A stretch of 64,000 nucleotides of DNA from Conus ventricosus (taxonomy: Eukaryota > Mollusca > Gastropoda > Neogastropoda > Conidae): contig CM031616.1 in NCBI GenBank assembly GCA_018398815.1, positions 29,505,609-29,569,608 of the forward strand. The letters are read 5' to 3'. The notes below the pieces were generated by a model. It was not told where the DNA came from. It did no database searches and saw nothing but the letters and a program-made list of their open reading frames with translations. Numbering within the stretch: the first letter of the stretch is position 1; every line of letters starts with the position of its first letter. A program made the position numbers and the translations under genes. Shown here piece by piece: positions 1 to 11,694 of the stretch.

Positions 1-841
1 GGTGTGGAGTGTAGTATGCTAATCATTTAATATATCTGATCTTTTGTGAGGTCAGTGTATCTGATTTCATTTTTATTCCTCCTTCAGGCGTATTATGACT
101 GAACTTGCGAGCGCCTTTACCAAATGATTAAAACGTATAATCCATTTAGCACAGGAATAGACATGAAGGCTTTTTGAAAGGTCTGTAACGAAATTCAATA
201 TTTATGGTAAGTCAGACTTTAGACAAAAGTCGGATCTTAATCATGGTCTAGCACCCATATTTTTGTGGGAGTGCCACAGAAAGTATAAATATGACTGGAA
301 TCCTCCTTAACAATCGTTCTCTTCAGGCAACAGCTGTGCACCTTGGGTCCATAGAGCAAGAGCATATAAACTGCATGGACACATTTATCTTAGACACATC
401 TGAGGGCCCTAACTCAAGCGGGGAATAGTACGAAAATAAACGACTCTATTCGTTAATGGTTTGCGTTTGCTAGGTTCGCAAAGCACAGAAAAGGTCGAGC
501 ATAACTGATTTTCTACTGGCTTTGATGCACAAAAACCAATACTTTGCGACTTTAGAGGACGCCATTAATTCTACAGTTGATTTAGATTCAAAGTTTAAAA
601 AGGTACCAAATGTTTTACAAAATATGCAAGGATGTAAGTAGACTTTGCGTTGGCCACTGGTTTATACATGCTGCCTTCTGACCTTAGAACTCCAGGTTGG
701 AACTAAATAAACTAAACAATGAATCATTTGTGGGCCGGCAATGAACAGTAGGTTGGGAAAGGAAAAATACATAATTATGGGCCACAGTAATAGTACAAAC
801 AATACAAATACACCATGACCCCCAGATTAAGTCTTACAATC
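1..841 (+). other. Decayed sequence, probably part of the Polinton-like element
   Basis: No intact gene is visible. One + frame stays open from about 499 to 635 with protein-like composition (it contains SITDFLLALMHKNQYF), and another open + stretch lies near 330-430, separated by stops. I do not recognise the product. The lack of microsatellites and the style of decay match the Polinton-like region to the right, so this is probably more of the same element, interrupted by the SINE at 842. That assignment is inference. Confidence 0.3.
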
Positions 842-1736
842 CCACCTGCCGGCCTTGTGGCGAAGTGGTTAGCGGTCGTCGGACTCCCGGCTGGGAGGTC
901 GTGGAGTTCGACATCCCATCAGAGTCATGTGGGGTATTTTTCTGCCCCGACGGCTCCTACCCGGAGTTGAGTTTGTGCGGGACTCAGATGGGAAGACTGG
1001 GACCACAACAGTCGAGTGTCATCCACTTAATGGATGCTTTCTGAGAGTGGTGCTCATATTTCCTGACCTACACTGCAGGTGCCTGTATTTCTCGGGCCTG
1101 GTTGACGCCTGGATAATATAGTATGAAAGGAAGCGTAAGAGTACAGCCCTGTCATGTAGTCTCAGGACCGAAATGGGAAATCGTTGCATCATCTTCAATC
1201 ATACTCTTTCTCATCAATCAGCATTAAAAAAAAATGTCTCAAATTTGGGGCCGCCTTCATGCCCTGCTCTCATGGTGACATCAATTTCGATGTCCTCTCC
1301 CCGTCTGTGCCTTGGTTTGGATACGTACGGGGTCCCGGGTATCGGCGAGAGTCCAGGGGGCTGTCGTGGACGGACGTGGTGGCGCCCTCCGCGAGGGAGA
1401 GCCTCACTCACGCCGGCTCCGCGGGACCTAAGCAAATTATTGTCGTCTGTCGGGGGCCTTAGTAGGTGGTTGTCCTGTGTATGTTAGATCAGAAACAGGC
1501 GTCACTGAACACCACCGAACTGACTCGGCCAGCAGTGCAGTGTCTCCTCCGGTGGGTTGCCTTTGACTGCTACCTCTGGACTGCCGGTGCAGTGGGCTGC
1601 GGCTGGGGTACGACCGGGCGTGGGCTGTGGGCGGGGGGGGTGTATGTCGGAATGAGCGGCGTTTGGGTTGCACTGCCTCTGAGGTTGGCGCAGAGGTTGA
1701 GGACAGCTAAAAAAACAAAAAAAAAATAAAAAGTCA
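842..1736 (+). repeat. Long SINE-like retroposon with tRNA-like head and A-rich tail (copy A)
   Basis: The head reads like a tRNA: an A-box-like TGGCGAAGTGG near 857 and a B-box-like GGAGTTCGACATCC near 902. The body then runs about 800 bp to a tail of A-rich sequence (about 1709-1731). The whole unit aligns by eye with a copy at 29228-29860, from the tRNA-like head through the 'atcagcattaaaa' block. The final part (CTCTGAGGTTGGCGCAGAGG) recurs inverted at 16852-16960. Short ORFs here are by-products of the repeat. A tRNA head plus A tail is the usual plan of a non-autonomous, Pol III-transcribed retroposon; about 0.9 kb is long for a SINE. Confidence 0.75.
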
Positions 1737-2049
1737 TCCAATCCCAAGGTCCAAAGCACAAGACTGTTGAAGACGTGGACTTTGTTCGCGATAACACAGA
1801 ATATGGAAAGACAGCATTTGGTTGTTGGATAAAACTGGCCTAGGATTACTTGGTCTTTATCTTACTAAATTAGGTAACCCAAACTTTTAAGAGAAACTAA
1901 TGCCCATAAGTGCTGGCTATAAAGCCAACTACTTTGCTTTGCAGTAGACAAAACGCCAGCTAATAACATCCCTAATATACCTGGCAAAGAGTCTATAGCT
2001 TTTACTGGCTAATTTTTTTAATAAACTCGCAGATGTCCAAGTTGTTTTT

Positions 2050-3021
2050 TACCCATGATTTATCAGGAGGATTGCGATGGAGGCACTGAACTTTGCCCCT
2101 CCACCACCGCCTGTATTCGCCATCACCAAGTTACTTATCTGCAAATCCTATGGCCGTTTAACGCCTCGCTAATTTGACACCTTGCTCTTCTAAACAGTGT
2201 TTTTATTCGTTCTTCTAGCGTTTTGTGTATTCATATAAAATTCTTTGGAGAGTTTCTTCTTATTCGGATCATTGAGTCGTAATTGGTTCTCGGTTAGTAG
2301 ACGCCGCTTTTAGTCTTGCTGCTCTTTCATCTTTCCAAGATCTTTTAGTCTTTGTTCTATTCTTTCTTTATTATCAGCCCTAAGTTGGCGTCTCGTCAGC
2401 CTCAGCGAGTTTTTTTTTTCTCTTTTTATATGCTCATCTAGTTCAGTCAGTCTTGCTAAATTGTCTCTGTTAATTCCACCTTAATTTTTCCTTACATTCC
2501 GTTAATAGCTCTAATTTTTGCGGGGGTATTGGGGATCATTAATTGTTTTTAATGCTGTTCTTCTGAAAAAACTGGTTTCTGCTTTTCTATTACATTTGTT
2601 TGTTTTGTCTGCTATTGGCATTTAAATTTGAAATTCTATGTTTTGGGGAGGAAAAAAACTCGTTGGGTGTTTTGTTGGCATTGTTTTGAAGGGTAGCAAC
2701 TGATTTTCTCCTTTAATTTGGTTTTGGTTTAGGGAATGTCAATGCGATTTTAGATCTTTTGCCTAAGTTTTTGGTTAAGTTTTACTCAAACCTACAACTT
2801 TGATGGGTTTAGTTTATCTTAAGCTGAAAAGTTTTCCTCGATTGTCTTTAAAAATACAAATGGTCCTCATCATCTAGTTCAGAATCATCATAGCGGCGGC
2901 TATAAATTGGGGAGGTTCTTGATTAAACTTTTATAAAATGATATGACCTTAGGTTTATGTTATTTCATGCCACATTGAGGCCGTGGAGTGATGCGTGTCA
3001 AAGGAGTCCTTTCTATCCATG
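2050..3021 (-). pseudogene. Decayed coiled-coil-like gene of the Polinton-like element
   Basis: On the - strand the sequence breaks into coding-like pieces in several frames. A possible start codon at 3021 is followed by MDRKDSFDTHHST. An acidic piece (YDDSELDDEDHLYF) lies near 2895. A Lys/Arg/Glu-rich stretch with heptad-like spacing (LARLTELDEHIKREKK, then RLTRRQLRADNKERIEQRLK) lies near 2350-2460. Stops and frameshifts separate the pieces. No family was recognised. It is placed back to back with the capsid-like gene, which suggests a virion-associated accessory gene of the same element, but that is inference. Confidence 0.4.
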
Positions 3022-3117
3022 TCAGCGTTATCCAAGATAACTAATATCATATTCTTCTTCACCTCCAATTCCTGCATGTTTTTAAATTAATTAACTTTTT
3101 ATTTTGTTTTTATAAAA
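3022..3117. promoter_or_regulatory. AT-rich divergent intergenic region
   Basis: About 95 bp of AT-rich sequence separates the possible starts of the leftward coiled-coil-like gene (3021) and the rightward capsid-like gene (3118). It contains a TTTTTATAAAAATG context directly before the rightward ATG. A shared promoter is plausible from position only. Confidence 0.25.
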
Positions 3118-4430
3118 ATGTCACAAAGTATATGGCTCGATTTGTGACCCGATAGAAGACTGAAAGAACCCCCGTGGCGTGAAGGGAAAATAATACGGAA
3201 TATTACTGTTCAAATAATCCATCTACTATTGATGCAGATCAAATTCATACTGTTAGATTTTCCAGACTAGGAGCGGATGCAATTTGATTGTGCCAGCTCT
3301 GCACGGCTTACTTTTAAAAATAGAAAACTCGCTTTTTTTCAACAAACAGACCAAACCAGAACAGTTGTCCCAGAATTTGGGCACACTAAGGATGGGCAAT
3401 CGTTAAGAAAATTTCTGTAAAACTTGAGGGGCAAGAAGTATTTTCTTTAAACAAATGCAGACCTATTTATAACCTATTCTGATCTAGGATAACCGCGAAC
3501 CCGGAAAAGGGAGATCTTGCGTTTCAAGGAAATCGGCACATGACGAGCACTAAAACTTAGAAATAGGCGCCCCGAACTCGCCTCAGGTGCTAAAAGCAGC
3601 AAAAAGGCTTTAGCTGTAAGTTATGCGTATGGTAAACGCCTTTTCCATTCCCTAGATTTTGAGTTGTTAAAAGCGCATGCGCCATTCTTTCAAGGGGCAT
3701 TAAAAGACAGATTGTCATTACGAACTATCTTTTAATTGAATACCAACGTGTTCATCAGATAACCAGACCCGAAGCCAAGTACACGCATTTCTGAAATCTC
3801 GTTAGAGTTTGAGTTGTTACAACTCTAATTTAGGCAAGGTGACTTGAGCAACAATATGAGTCACAATGTAGTAATATTTACTGAAAAACGTGCGTCATCA
3901 TTAACATATCTAAAAAGCAGGGCAGACGCTATATGAAATTTTAATCTAGTTCGCTGCATAAATCGCTTCTTAAAGGTATTTTATTGCTGTGTGAAGATGA
4001 AAAATCCATTTGCAAGTGCAAGTGAAAAGTTTTTTATCAAAAAAAACGACAGTGCAATGTTCAATTGATGGTATTCCTAACAAAAATCTATGCTAGGCGG
4101 GACTTAGACTTATCATCATTTTGACGAATAAGAAAATTGTTTGGGGGTGGGAGGGGTAGAAGTCTAACTGCAGACCTTGGTCTAAAGATCTAAACCTTCA
4201 CAGTGTTACGTCTGTTGATTATTTACCATCAAAAATACGGTTTTTGGATCTTGGAACCTAAGGTCAACAGTAGGATAATCAGTGCCTGGAAAGGTGGGGG
4301 TGGGAGAACGGTTTATTTTTTAAAGACGTAAACATTTTTCAAATTGAGAAAGGAAAAAGAAGCCGATAAACCGCTTAATGAACATTTGTTTTTATTATTT
4401 GATGCACCAGTGAATATTGAAAAGAAATAA
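3118..4430 (+). pseudogene. Decayed capsid-like gene of a Polinton/adinto-like element
   Basis: Conserved-looking segments run in order along the + strand but in different frames with many stops: an N-terminal piece with VRFSRLGADA near 3265, the block DFELLKAHAPFFQGALKDRL at 3655-3714, KGILLLCEDEKS near 3972-4007, and a C-terminal piece PLNEHLFLLFDAPVNIEK near 4368-4422. These match my recollection of the capsid-type open reading frame that accompanies polB and integrase in invertebrate Polintons and adintoviruses (inference from memory; profile search needed). Whether it is the hexon or the minor capsid type cannot be settled by eye. It is non-functional here. Confidence 0.55.
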
Positions 4431-4497
4431 TTAAAAAGATACAGAATACTAAATTATTTTTATTTTAAAAAAGCAGTCTGTTCAAGTTTATCACAAT

Positions 4498-5110
4498 GTG
4501 CTACAGCACCGACAGTCGCCAAGAGTAGAGATTTGTAGAACCACCGGCATAAAAACCTTTAGATTAACCAACATTTCACAAATGCAACAAAAAACTAGAG
4601 CAGGCCTTTCAAAATACAGCAAAGCCACACGAAGGTATTCTGCTGCCTTTAAAGCTGTTTCCTATGTTAATATGGAGCATCAACTCTAAGTTGCCTCTAT
4701 CTGCAGGGACAAGTGTTGGTCTCTTAGCAAACAGGTGGTTGGTGGCACCCGCAGCTTTACCCTCTAGTAGGTTAGGCGCTTTAGCTCTCGGCCTGTGTTC
4801 ATTAGCTGTAGGTGTGCTGGCAAAAAAATAAAAACCTAAAACTCCTAAGCACACTGCTATGGGTTCAATCTATGAAAACAGCTACACTTAGTTCTTCAAA
4901 CTTGATAATAAATTAAAGATAGCTGACTAAACATCCGGATGAAAGAATTTAATCGTTTAACAGGCGATTTTGATGACTAACAAAAGACAAAAGTTGGACT
5001 TCAAATGAAAGGCGAGGACAAGTTTTTATCTAACAGCCAGACCCCGAGCAAATAAAAAAAGGAATGCTTAAAAAACAGTAAACGAAACATTAAAACTTCT
5101 GTTCTAAACC
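4498..5110 (+). pseudogene. Decayed small hydrophobic protein gene
   Basis: A start-proximal basic piece (4498-4689, with TRAGLSKYSKATRRYSAAFK) is followed, in another frame, by a strongly hydrophobic segment at about 4691-4829 (GALALGLCSLAVGVLAKK) long enough for one or two membrane spans. Lys/Arg-rich pieces follow to about 5100. Small membrane proteins between capsid and polymerase genes are common in this element class, which is why I group these pieces. The product is not identified and the frame is broken at least twice. Confidence 0.35.
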
Positions 5111-5989
5111 AGCTCACATTACAACGCCAAGGGTGTTTTATTTAGTTTATGAGTCAAGCGCAAAAGAACCGTTGATATTAATGCAGATTAATTATTTTTT
5201 TAATTTAAATAATATTTTGAGTTAGAAAAGAACACTCAGCATGGATAAAATATATGAAGGTCAGACGAATTGTTTGAACAATGCAAGAAGATTTATCAAG
5301 AGCACTGAATGATATTGCATTTATGAAGTCTTGACAGCAAACGTACAGCTAGTGGTGGTCATGCTATTTCTCAAGTTCCTGGTTAAACTAACAATAGACC
5401 CGCCAGTTAAAGTAATGTTAGCTGTTTTTAATCGATAAATATAACAATAAATGAAGAAAATCTAGAAGTCTGGGGTCTCGACTCAACAAAGGTTATTCTT
5501 TTCATAATGACTTAACACACGGTTGGGCAGCCGAACTGTTGCACAGGTTTGACGCTGGCGCTGAAGAAGCAAAAATGAGAGGCTCTGGTTGCGTCGAGGG
5601 CGAATGTCTAGAGATCAGATTTTAAACACAGGCTAAAGTATGAGCCGATTGTTGGCAAGGCTTAACATTCCGCTACTCAGCATTAGTCGCAAAAAGAGCA
5701 GTTCTTAACATACGAATTCAGACAACAAATGTTTCATGTGGTGTGTTCTTGCAAGGCTGCATTACGCCCGTAAACGCAGAGTGAGTGTCTTAACTTTTAC
5801 CTTACATCAATGATCTTAACTTAAGTGGAATAACACTTTCCCGTTAGCATGGATTCCATGATCAGTTTTTGATAGAACAAAACAAACAATAAACTGTTAA
5901 TGTCTACAAATGGGATGAGGGAAACAAATCTACAGCCTATTAAAATGGTCCCCAAAATCTAGCCCACTACTGGCGAGCCAGACAAAAAT
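5111..5989 (+). other. Decayed, unassigned part of the Polinton-like element
   Basis: No frame stays open for more than a short stretch and I recognise no motif. The position, directly before the recognisable polymerase, suggests a decayed N-terminal extension of polB or a small gene before it. Confidence 0.25.
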
Positions 5990-8650
5990 TCCATGTTGAC
6001 TTACTGTGATGCTTTCACCAGCGGGGGGCTACACAATTACATATTGATCACGAACAATGAGAGATTATTGGCGCATACTTCAAAAAAACCACTAACAAAA
6101 CAGAATTCTGCAGAAATGTTTACAAGAAGTCCATCTGTGAAAGCCGCGACGGTGAAACATATAAAACCATTGTATTAACCAGTTGATGTAATACAGAACT
6201 AATTACGCCCCCAAAAGGCAGTAAGTTCGTTTTTAAGAACTGGAAACGATGCAATATTCGCCATATGTTGTTTACGAGACTTGGAATCACTCATTGTTCT
6301 TTGAAGGGCCAGCGCCACAAAAACTTCGAAAAACAGTCTTAAGGAGTAATCATCAGAGTTGTTCATTTGCCTTCATTATTGTTAGCTCGGATGGTGCTAA
6401 TTCAATGCCAGGGAATTATACAGAGGCCCAAATGCGGCTAGAAGATTTTTACTGCGCATGCAGCAAGTGCGTAATGATTGTTCTAATAATCATGAATTTT
6501 TCCTGAAATCATAATGAAGCCGGAAGACCAACCGCAGGTATGACTCAGCAACTCATGTTGGATTTGTGGTTTAGGCCTCTCATCAGGCGCAGCGAATTCG
6601 AATAGTAAGAGTCCATGTAACGTAGACATTTAGTGGATATGTTCAGAAGGAGCAGCGGCACAACAACTGCAATCTTCAACTAAAGTTTGATCCTAAGACA
6701 TGGAAGCTGCCCATTCTTCTTTCATAAACTTGCGAGGGTTTAAACTCTCATTTAATAATGAAAAGCAGCTAGACGATGCCTTCAGGGTGTCATGCTTTGC
6801 ACAGTCATCAGAAAGTACATGTGTTTCACTTTAAATAACATGCTTTTATGACTCTATGCAACACATGATGGGGTTCATTAGAGTCGCTGGCTATGTCCTT
6901 AAAGTCCTGCCAATACGGAAGAATATTTTGACCCAACGCTTTGTTAGAAAGGGTCGGTTACCCTTATGAGAATACTGAAACAGTTGGGAAAGGTTTGCAT
7001 GAAGACACTCTTCCTTCTAAAGCGAGTTCTTTTCTAGCTTAGATGGAAAAGGACAAGTGATTCTGATTTCCAACCTGTCGAGATGCGTGGCCGAAGTTAG
7101 AGTGTTAAACGAATGGGAGGATATATGAACCTAACTTAATGGCTGAAACACTGTTTGTTGGCGGACGTCTTTGAAAATTTATAGAAGACCTGACTGAAAC
7201 ATTATAGCCTGGATCCTGCGCCATTACTTTTCTGCGCCCGGGATGAGTTGGGATGCTTCTTACAAGTTTACTGGAGTACAGATTGATTTATTGTCGGATT
7301 TTACAATGATTCATGATGATTGAACAACGGATTGCGCGGAGGAATTAGTTTATGGCGGTCGCATCATTACTGTAAAGCAAACAAATCTGGAACCACGACT
7401 ATGATCCAAGTAAAAGGTCCTAACATCTTATGTTAATTTAGATGCAAACAATCTGTATGAGGGGCATGGCTCAATGCTTCCATACGCAACTTTAATATGT
7501 ACACAAGCGGTGTCACCGTATTATATTCAAAAGCATTAAAGTGGTTGGGCAGTTTGGACGCCGGGGTCAACAGCGTGGATACATTCTAGAAGTTGACTTA
7601 GAATATCCTCATGAACTCCATGACCTGCATTACCCATGATATCCATTAGCAGCAGAAAGGGTCTAATGATGAATCCAAGCGAGCCGCCTAAACTGTGCCC
7701 AATCTTCAAGGTAAAAAATAAATTATGTCTGTCATTACAGACTTCTACAATTTTTATTTAAGACATGGGTTAAAGTTGGACAGCTGTTCATCGTATATTG
7801 CTTTTGATCAAGAACAGTTCATGAAACCATACATCATGAAGAACACTGATCTCAGAACTAAAATCCGCAGGAATGTGCTTCAGGATACATAGACTTTTTC
7901 AAGGCTGATGAACAACAGTTGTTTCGGTAAGACTATGGAGAATCCGCACAAACGGTAAAAGAAGTTAGATTGGTCACCAGAGAGAACGAAGCATCTTAAG
8001 CTGACTCAAAACCTAATTATCAGGATTCAGAAAGATTTATGATCAGCTTTTTGGCATAATGATGAAAAAAAAGAAGTCAATTGAACAAACTGTATTTATT
8101 GGGTCTTACGTTTTAGAATTATCAAAAGCTTTAGATGTTAGAATTTCTTTATGACTACTTTAACCCTCGTATCCAGAGTCCAGAGTTACTTTACACAGAT
8201 ACAGAATAGTTTTGTTATAGATCTTTCCCTTAATGAAGACATCTATAATCTGCCTTGGAATTAGAGTAGATAAAGGATGCGACAGCGCGTTGGTCTACGA
8301 CACATCTGAATTATCCTAATGATTCGACTTTCGCATTCAATTACTAATAAGGAAGGTTTTAGGAATGATGAAGGATGGTTATCTGGAATGGTGATCAAGG
8401 AGTATGTGGGGTTAAGTGTAAAAAATGTACAGTATTTCGAGCCAGGGAAAACATTAAGAAAGCAAAAGGTATATACTCGCAGGGTTGTGCAGTCGAGGCA
8501 TTATCGCATGAGCAACTATAAAGAAGAATTGTGAGACAATAAGACTTTTCATCTGACAACGTAAAGTGCGATCTAATCTACATGAGATCAACACAACAGT
8601 TGAACGAAGAAAGTCGTTAGATAGAACCAAACACAAATAGTTGTTGGTAA
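5990..8650 (+). pseudogene. polB: Decayed protein-primed family B DNA polymerase (Polinton type)
   Basis: The palm-domain landmarks of a Polinton/adintovirus polymerase occur in order on +. LDANNLY at 7438-7458 is the palm A region. VDLEYPHELHDLHYP at 7592-7636 is a signature block, followed by a stop. LMNNSCFGKTMEN at 7905-7943 is the motif B region. YTDTE at 8192-8206 is motif C, where the usual second catalytic Asp and Ser are replaced by Glu and a stop. A C-terminal block with IKEYVGLSVK lies at 8415-8444. The exonuclease half (about 6.0-7.2 kb) is only faintly coding-like (e.g. NHSLFFEGPAP near 6288). Many stops and frameshifts make it a clear pseudogene. In intact elements this enzyme replicates the linear genome from a protein primer. 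Confidence 0.85.
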
Positions 8651-8759
8651 TCCAGAGTTTTCATAGCATATGACATTGGATGACCGTTCAATTAATTAAA
8701 GCGGGAACTGTGTCTGGCGGGGATTTATCTGCACGTTCTTCTTTCACAAAGATCTTTGA

Positions 8760-9659
8760 GGAAGCTGGATGTTTTGTTGTGTCAGTTCTCTCGTAAATAA
8801 TACTGGGCGGATCATCTTTACAATTCTTTTATTTATATGGATCAACACTCCAAACGGGATGGTTGGCCCTGATGCGAGTCGTCCCCTTCGCTTCCCCCCG
8901 GTAAATAAAGGTACCTCTACTTTTAAACCCAAACGGTAATAGTTTGTGGGTGTACTGAGTCTTCAGCAACATTTATTGTTTTTCTTTTGATTGCTTGTAC
9001 TGGTTGTAAACCTTTAAAATCTACATTATTCATTGCGCCGCAAAACTGAGGGCAGTCTTCTAAACCCATTCTGTGTTGCCGAGAATTGTCAATACGCTCT
9101 CTGTGATACTGGTAAGAAAAAAGTCTTTTCAGCTAACTGTTGTTAATGAGTTTATCGACTAAGCCTGAGATCTGTGCTACATCCTGGAATGCTCTTATAA
9201 TGGTAAACTCTATGTTTAAAAACAATTGATTCACTCGCCTTTAAATTCTTTTCGTCATCGACTATGAATCTGCGAGGATAAGTTAGGGGGCTCGTTGGTA
9301 TATTAGTTGTTTAGCAACAGCAACAAGCAGAAGCATCTTTTGTGTTAACGGTTCCGCATTCTTTTGTATTTTAAGCTATGTCAATGACTGTAGTGCCGTA
9401 CCTTAAATCTTTTTGTCTTATCGTATCAGAGGGTAAATATAGAAGATCCATTTGTGGTGTGTAGTTTGGAGTTGTATTCACAAAGTGTGGTCTCTGTATT
9501 CGGTCTAGGGCAGGTAAATAATTTGCAAAAGCGCTTGTCTTAGATAACCATTCTTATGCTGTTTGTTTCCTATGACATCCCGATGCCTTGGGCTGTGAGT
9601 TCGGAATTGCTGGTTCTTACTTTCCAAGTTCCTTTGGGCGAATAATAGAGTTTGGTCAT
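8760..9659 (-). pseudogene. int: Decayed retroviral-type integrase of the Polinton-like element
   Basis: Reading leftward from a possible ATG at 9659, the pieces follow the order of Polinton integrases: an N-terminal LYYSPKGTWK (from 9653), a core block MDLLYLPSD at 9425-9451 and VIDIA just downstream (the region of the first catalytic Asp), then a C-terminal SH3-like/tail block RYLYLPGGSEG at 8884-8916. The length, about 300 codons, fits the family. At least four frame changes and several stops are present, so no active protein is made. It converges with polB, whose end lies about 100 bp away. This gene is what distinguishes a Polinton/adinto-type element from other polB-bearing mobile DNAs. 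Confidence 0.8.
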
Positions 9660-9699
9660 TCTGGTTGAGTCAGCCAAATATTATGCGCGGACAAAATAG

Positions 9700-10342
9700 T
9701 CAAACCAGTCAACCAAGGCAATTAACGCGATTTCTTGCATCTTTTGTATTTTGTTAGGGATGATTAAAAGCACTGAATTTTCGGTGGTGGGCAAAGTCTC
9801 GATCGGTTTGCCTGTTACTAGATACTATTGTTTTATTGCTTGATCAACTCTTTAAAGGTGTACGCTGATGGCCCTGTTTTTTTCAGTGTTGTTATTTAAT
9901 AAAATCTAACTGCTCGATTCTCTGCTTTTCATAGCGATCTTGTGCTGCTGTAGTTGCTCACTGCTTTGTTGTCAGTTATGTCTTTTTTCGCTCGCCGTAG
10001 TCCCGTAGTTTACTAAATGCGTAATTACTTACGCTAAAAGCAAAAGGCATTACCACTGCGCACCTATCATCATATACGGAGTGAAGCCATTTTTATAATG
10101 TATTTTTTTTTACATATTTATATTCTCTGGAATTATTCTTGCTTAACTAGAAATCTTTAGTAGCAATGGAAGCTGTAATTATAGCGATTAGCTTTTGTGA
10201 ATCCTCAAAGTCTAGTTTGCCAAGATTGGCCGGTTTTTATTTTTAAACAGGGCTTTACCAAGCATTGTGTTCCTACACTTTAGACTCCGAATAACAGACA
10301 GAATGGTATACAAGCGTTGGCGACAGTTTTTTCGGTGCTCAT
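9700..10342 (-). pseudogene. Unassigned decayed gene upstream of the integrase
   Basis: A leftward ATG at 10342 (MSTEKTVANACIPF) precedes coding-like pieces in changing frames, including GKPIETLPTTENSVLLIIP near 9770-9830, before the integrase start. The + strand is T-rich here, as in the integrase, consistent with leftward coding. No family recognised; packaging ATPase and protease signatures were looked for and not seen. Confidence 0.3.
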
Positions 10343-10387
10343 TTTAAAAATAAAATAATTATAATTAATAAAAAACAGGAAAAGCGA
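10343..10387. promoter_or_regulatory. AT-rich divergent spacer
   Basis: A 45-bp, nearly pure A/T spacer separates the leftward ATG at 10342 from a rightward ATG at 10388. Base composition flips from T-rich to A-rich across it, marking a switch in coding strand. A bidirectional promoter is inferred from layout only. Confidence 0.25.
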
Positions 10388-11330
10388 TGATCGCTAGAGC
10401 TACAGGCGGCCTACATTGTCTTGGACTTACAAAATGAAGAACGTTTGATGATCAAGATATTATGCCCAAAAAGGAAAGTTGTATTCCTTTTGGCAGCATG
10501 TGGAAAAAACTAACTGTTCCTCGGAATGAATTCAGATAGAACAGATTCAAACAGATGTCGCCGCCAAGAATTATAAAGTATCATAACAGGTATGAGGCCG
10601 CAGATTTGGGAGTCAAGAATGCTGAAATGCAAAAAGTGTCCTGGAAACGGTTACTTAGTTTGTACACTAAAACTAGTCTGTAGATTTGCTCCATTGATTC
10701 TGAACAAGATCTACGTATGATTTAACGGCAGGATCCGTTTTTACAAAGTCATTAGAGTTTCTCTAAGCCTGAGATTTAAATACAGTTGGAACATTGTTAT
10801 CGGCCGTTAATCATGGGATTAATTACTTGTTAAGCATATAGATTTTATTTCCTTCAAAATGAACGAGTCGGAAAATCAGCAGAATCAGGAAACACTGAAT
10901 CAGAAAACACTGAATCAGGTTAGAGATTGAGGACGAGTGAAAAGCTTGCATCCTGGGCGTGTTGCAGAGGAATAAGAGTAGCAGCTAGTTAAAACAGTCA
11001 AAGAAAATTAAAAGATTACAATCACAGATATACTCATAATGAAAAACATACCCCGCCAACGCCAACAGTTGATCAATGCCAGGCTCCAAAACAAGAGCAA
11101 GTTAATTTAAGGGCACCAAAGTCTTCAAGGAATATTGAACTTAAAAACATTTGTCATCTTTTTGCGCAATTGTGTGCTTCGGGGGGCGGTTATTAGGTTA
11201 TAAATATATTAAAGAATGGCAACAAAAAACAAAGAGCAAAAAATCTGAACCATAAATACTGAAGAGACAACAGCAGCCAGAGCACCGCCAATACAAAAAA
11301 TCATTTTGATTATTTTAAAATGCAATAATA
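10388..11330 (+). pseudogene. Decayed rightward genes, unassigned
   Basis: An A-rich + strand region with coding-like pieces. From ATG 10859 a short Asn/Gln-rich start (MNESENQQNQETLNQ) is followed by Lys/Arg/Gln-rich pieces, a short hydrophobic piece near 11157-11200, and a Lys-rich end. This resembles the plan of a small single-span protein with a basic N-terminal half, but no family can be named with confidence. Confidence 0.25.
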
Positions 11331-11694
11331 TTTTAAGAACTTAAATTAAAATTTTTTGATAAATGAAAAATAGATCATGGCGATTATTTTTTGTTTAATA
11401 TGCTTGGAGTCAAATAAATAAAAGACATGGGGTCTTATAAAAGACATTTTCCATAGACCAGAATTGTATTCAATGCGGGCTTAGTGACTGTAGAATTCAT
11501 TAAGCTCTATGCTGACCGGATCTCACAACCACGGGCGGTTTAAGCAAGACATCCTCAAACGATGACGGGTTTTTTTGAGGGCTATGTGTGTTAATATAAT
11601 AGACATCTACTATTTAAAGTTAAAAAACATAAATTGTTTTTTTGATAATTATAAGCTTAACTTGAATAAGACACTTGGTGTACTTAAAGGATGA

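Noticed and set aside
857..915. tRNA gene
   Set aside because: Box-like words are present but the cloverleaf arms do not pair, and the same head continues into a dispersed repeat.
8744..8932. Separate small gene on -
   Set aside because: It is one frame of the decayed integrase C-terminal region.
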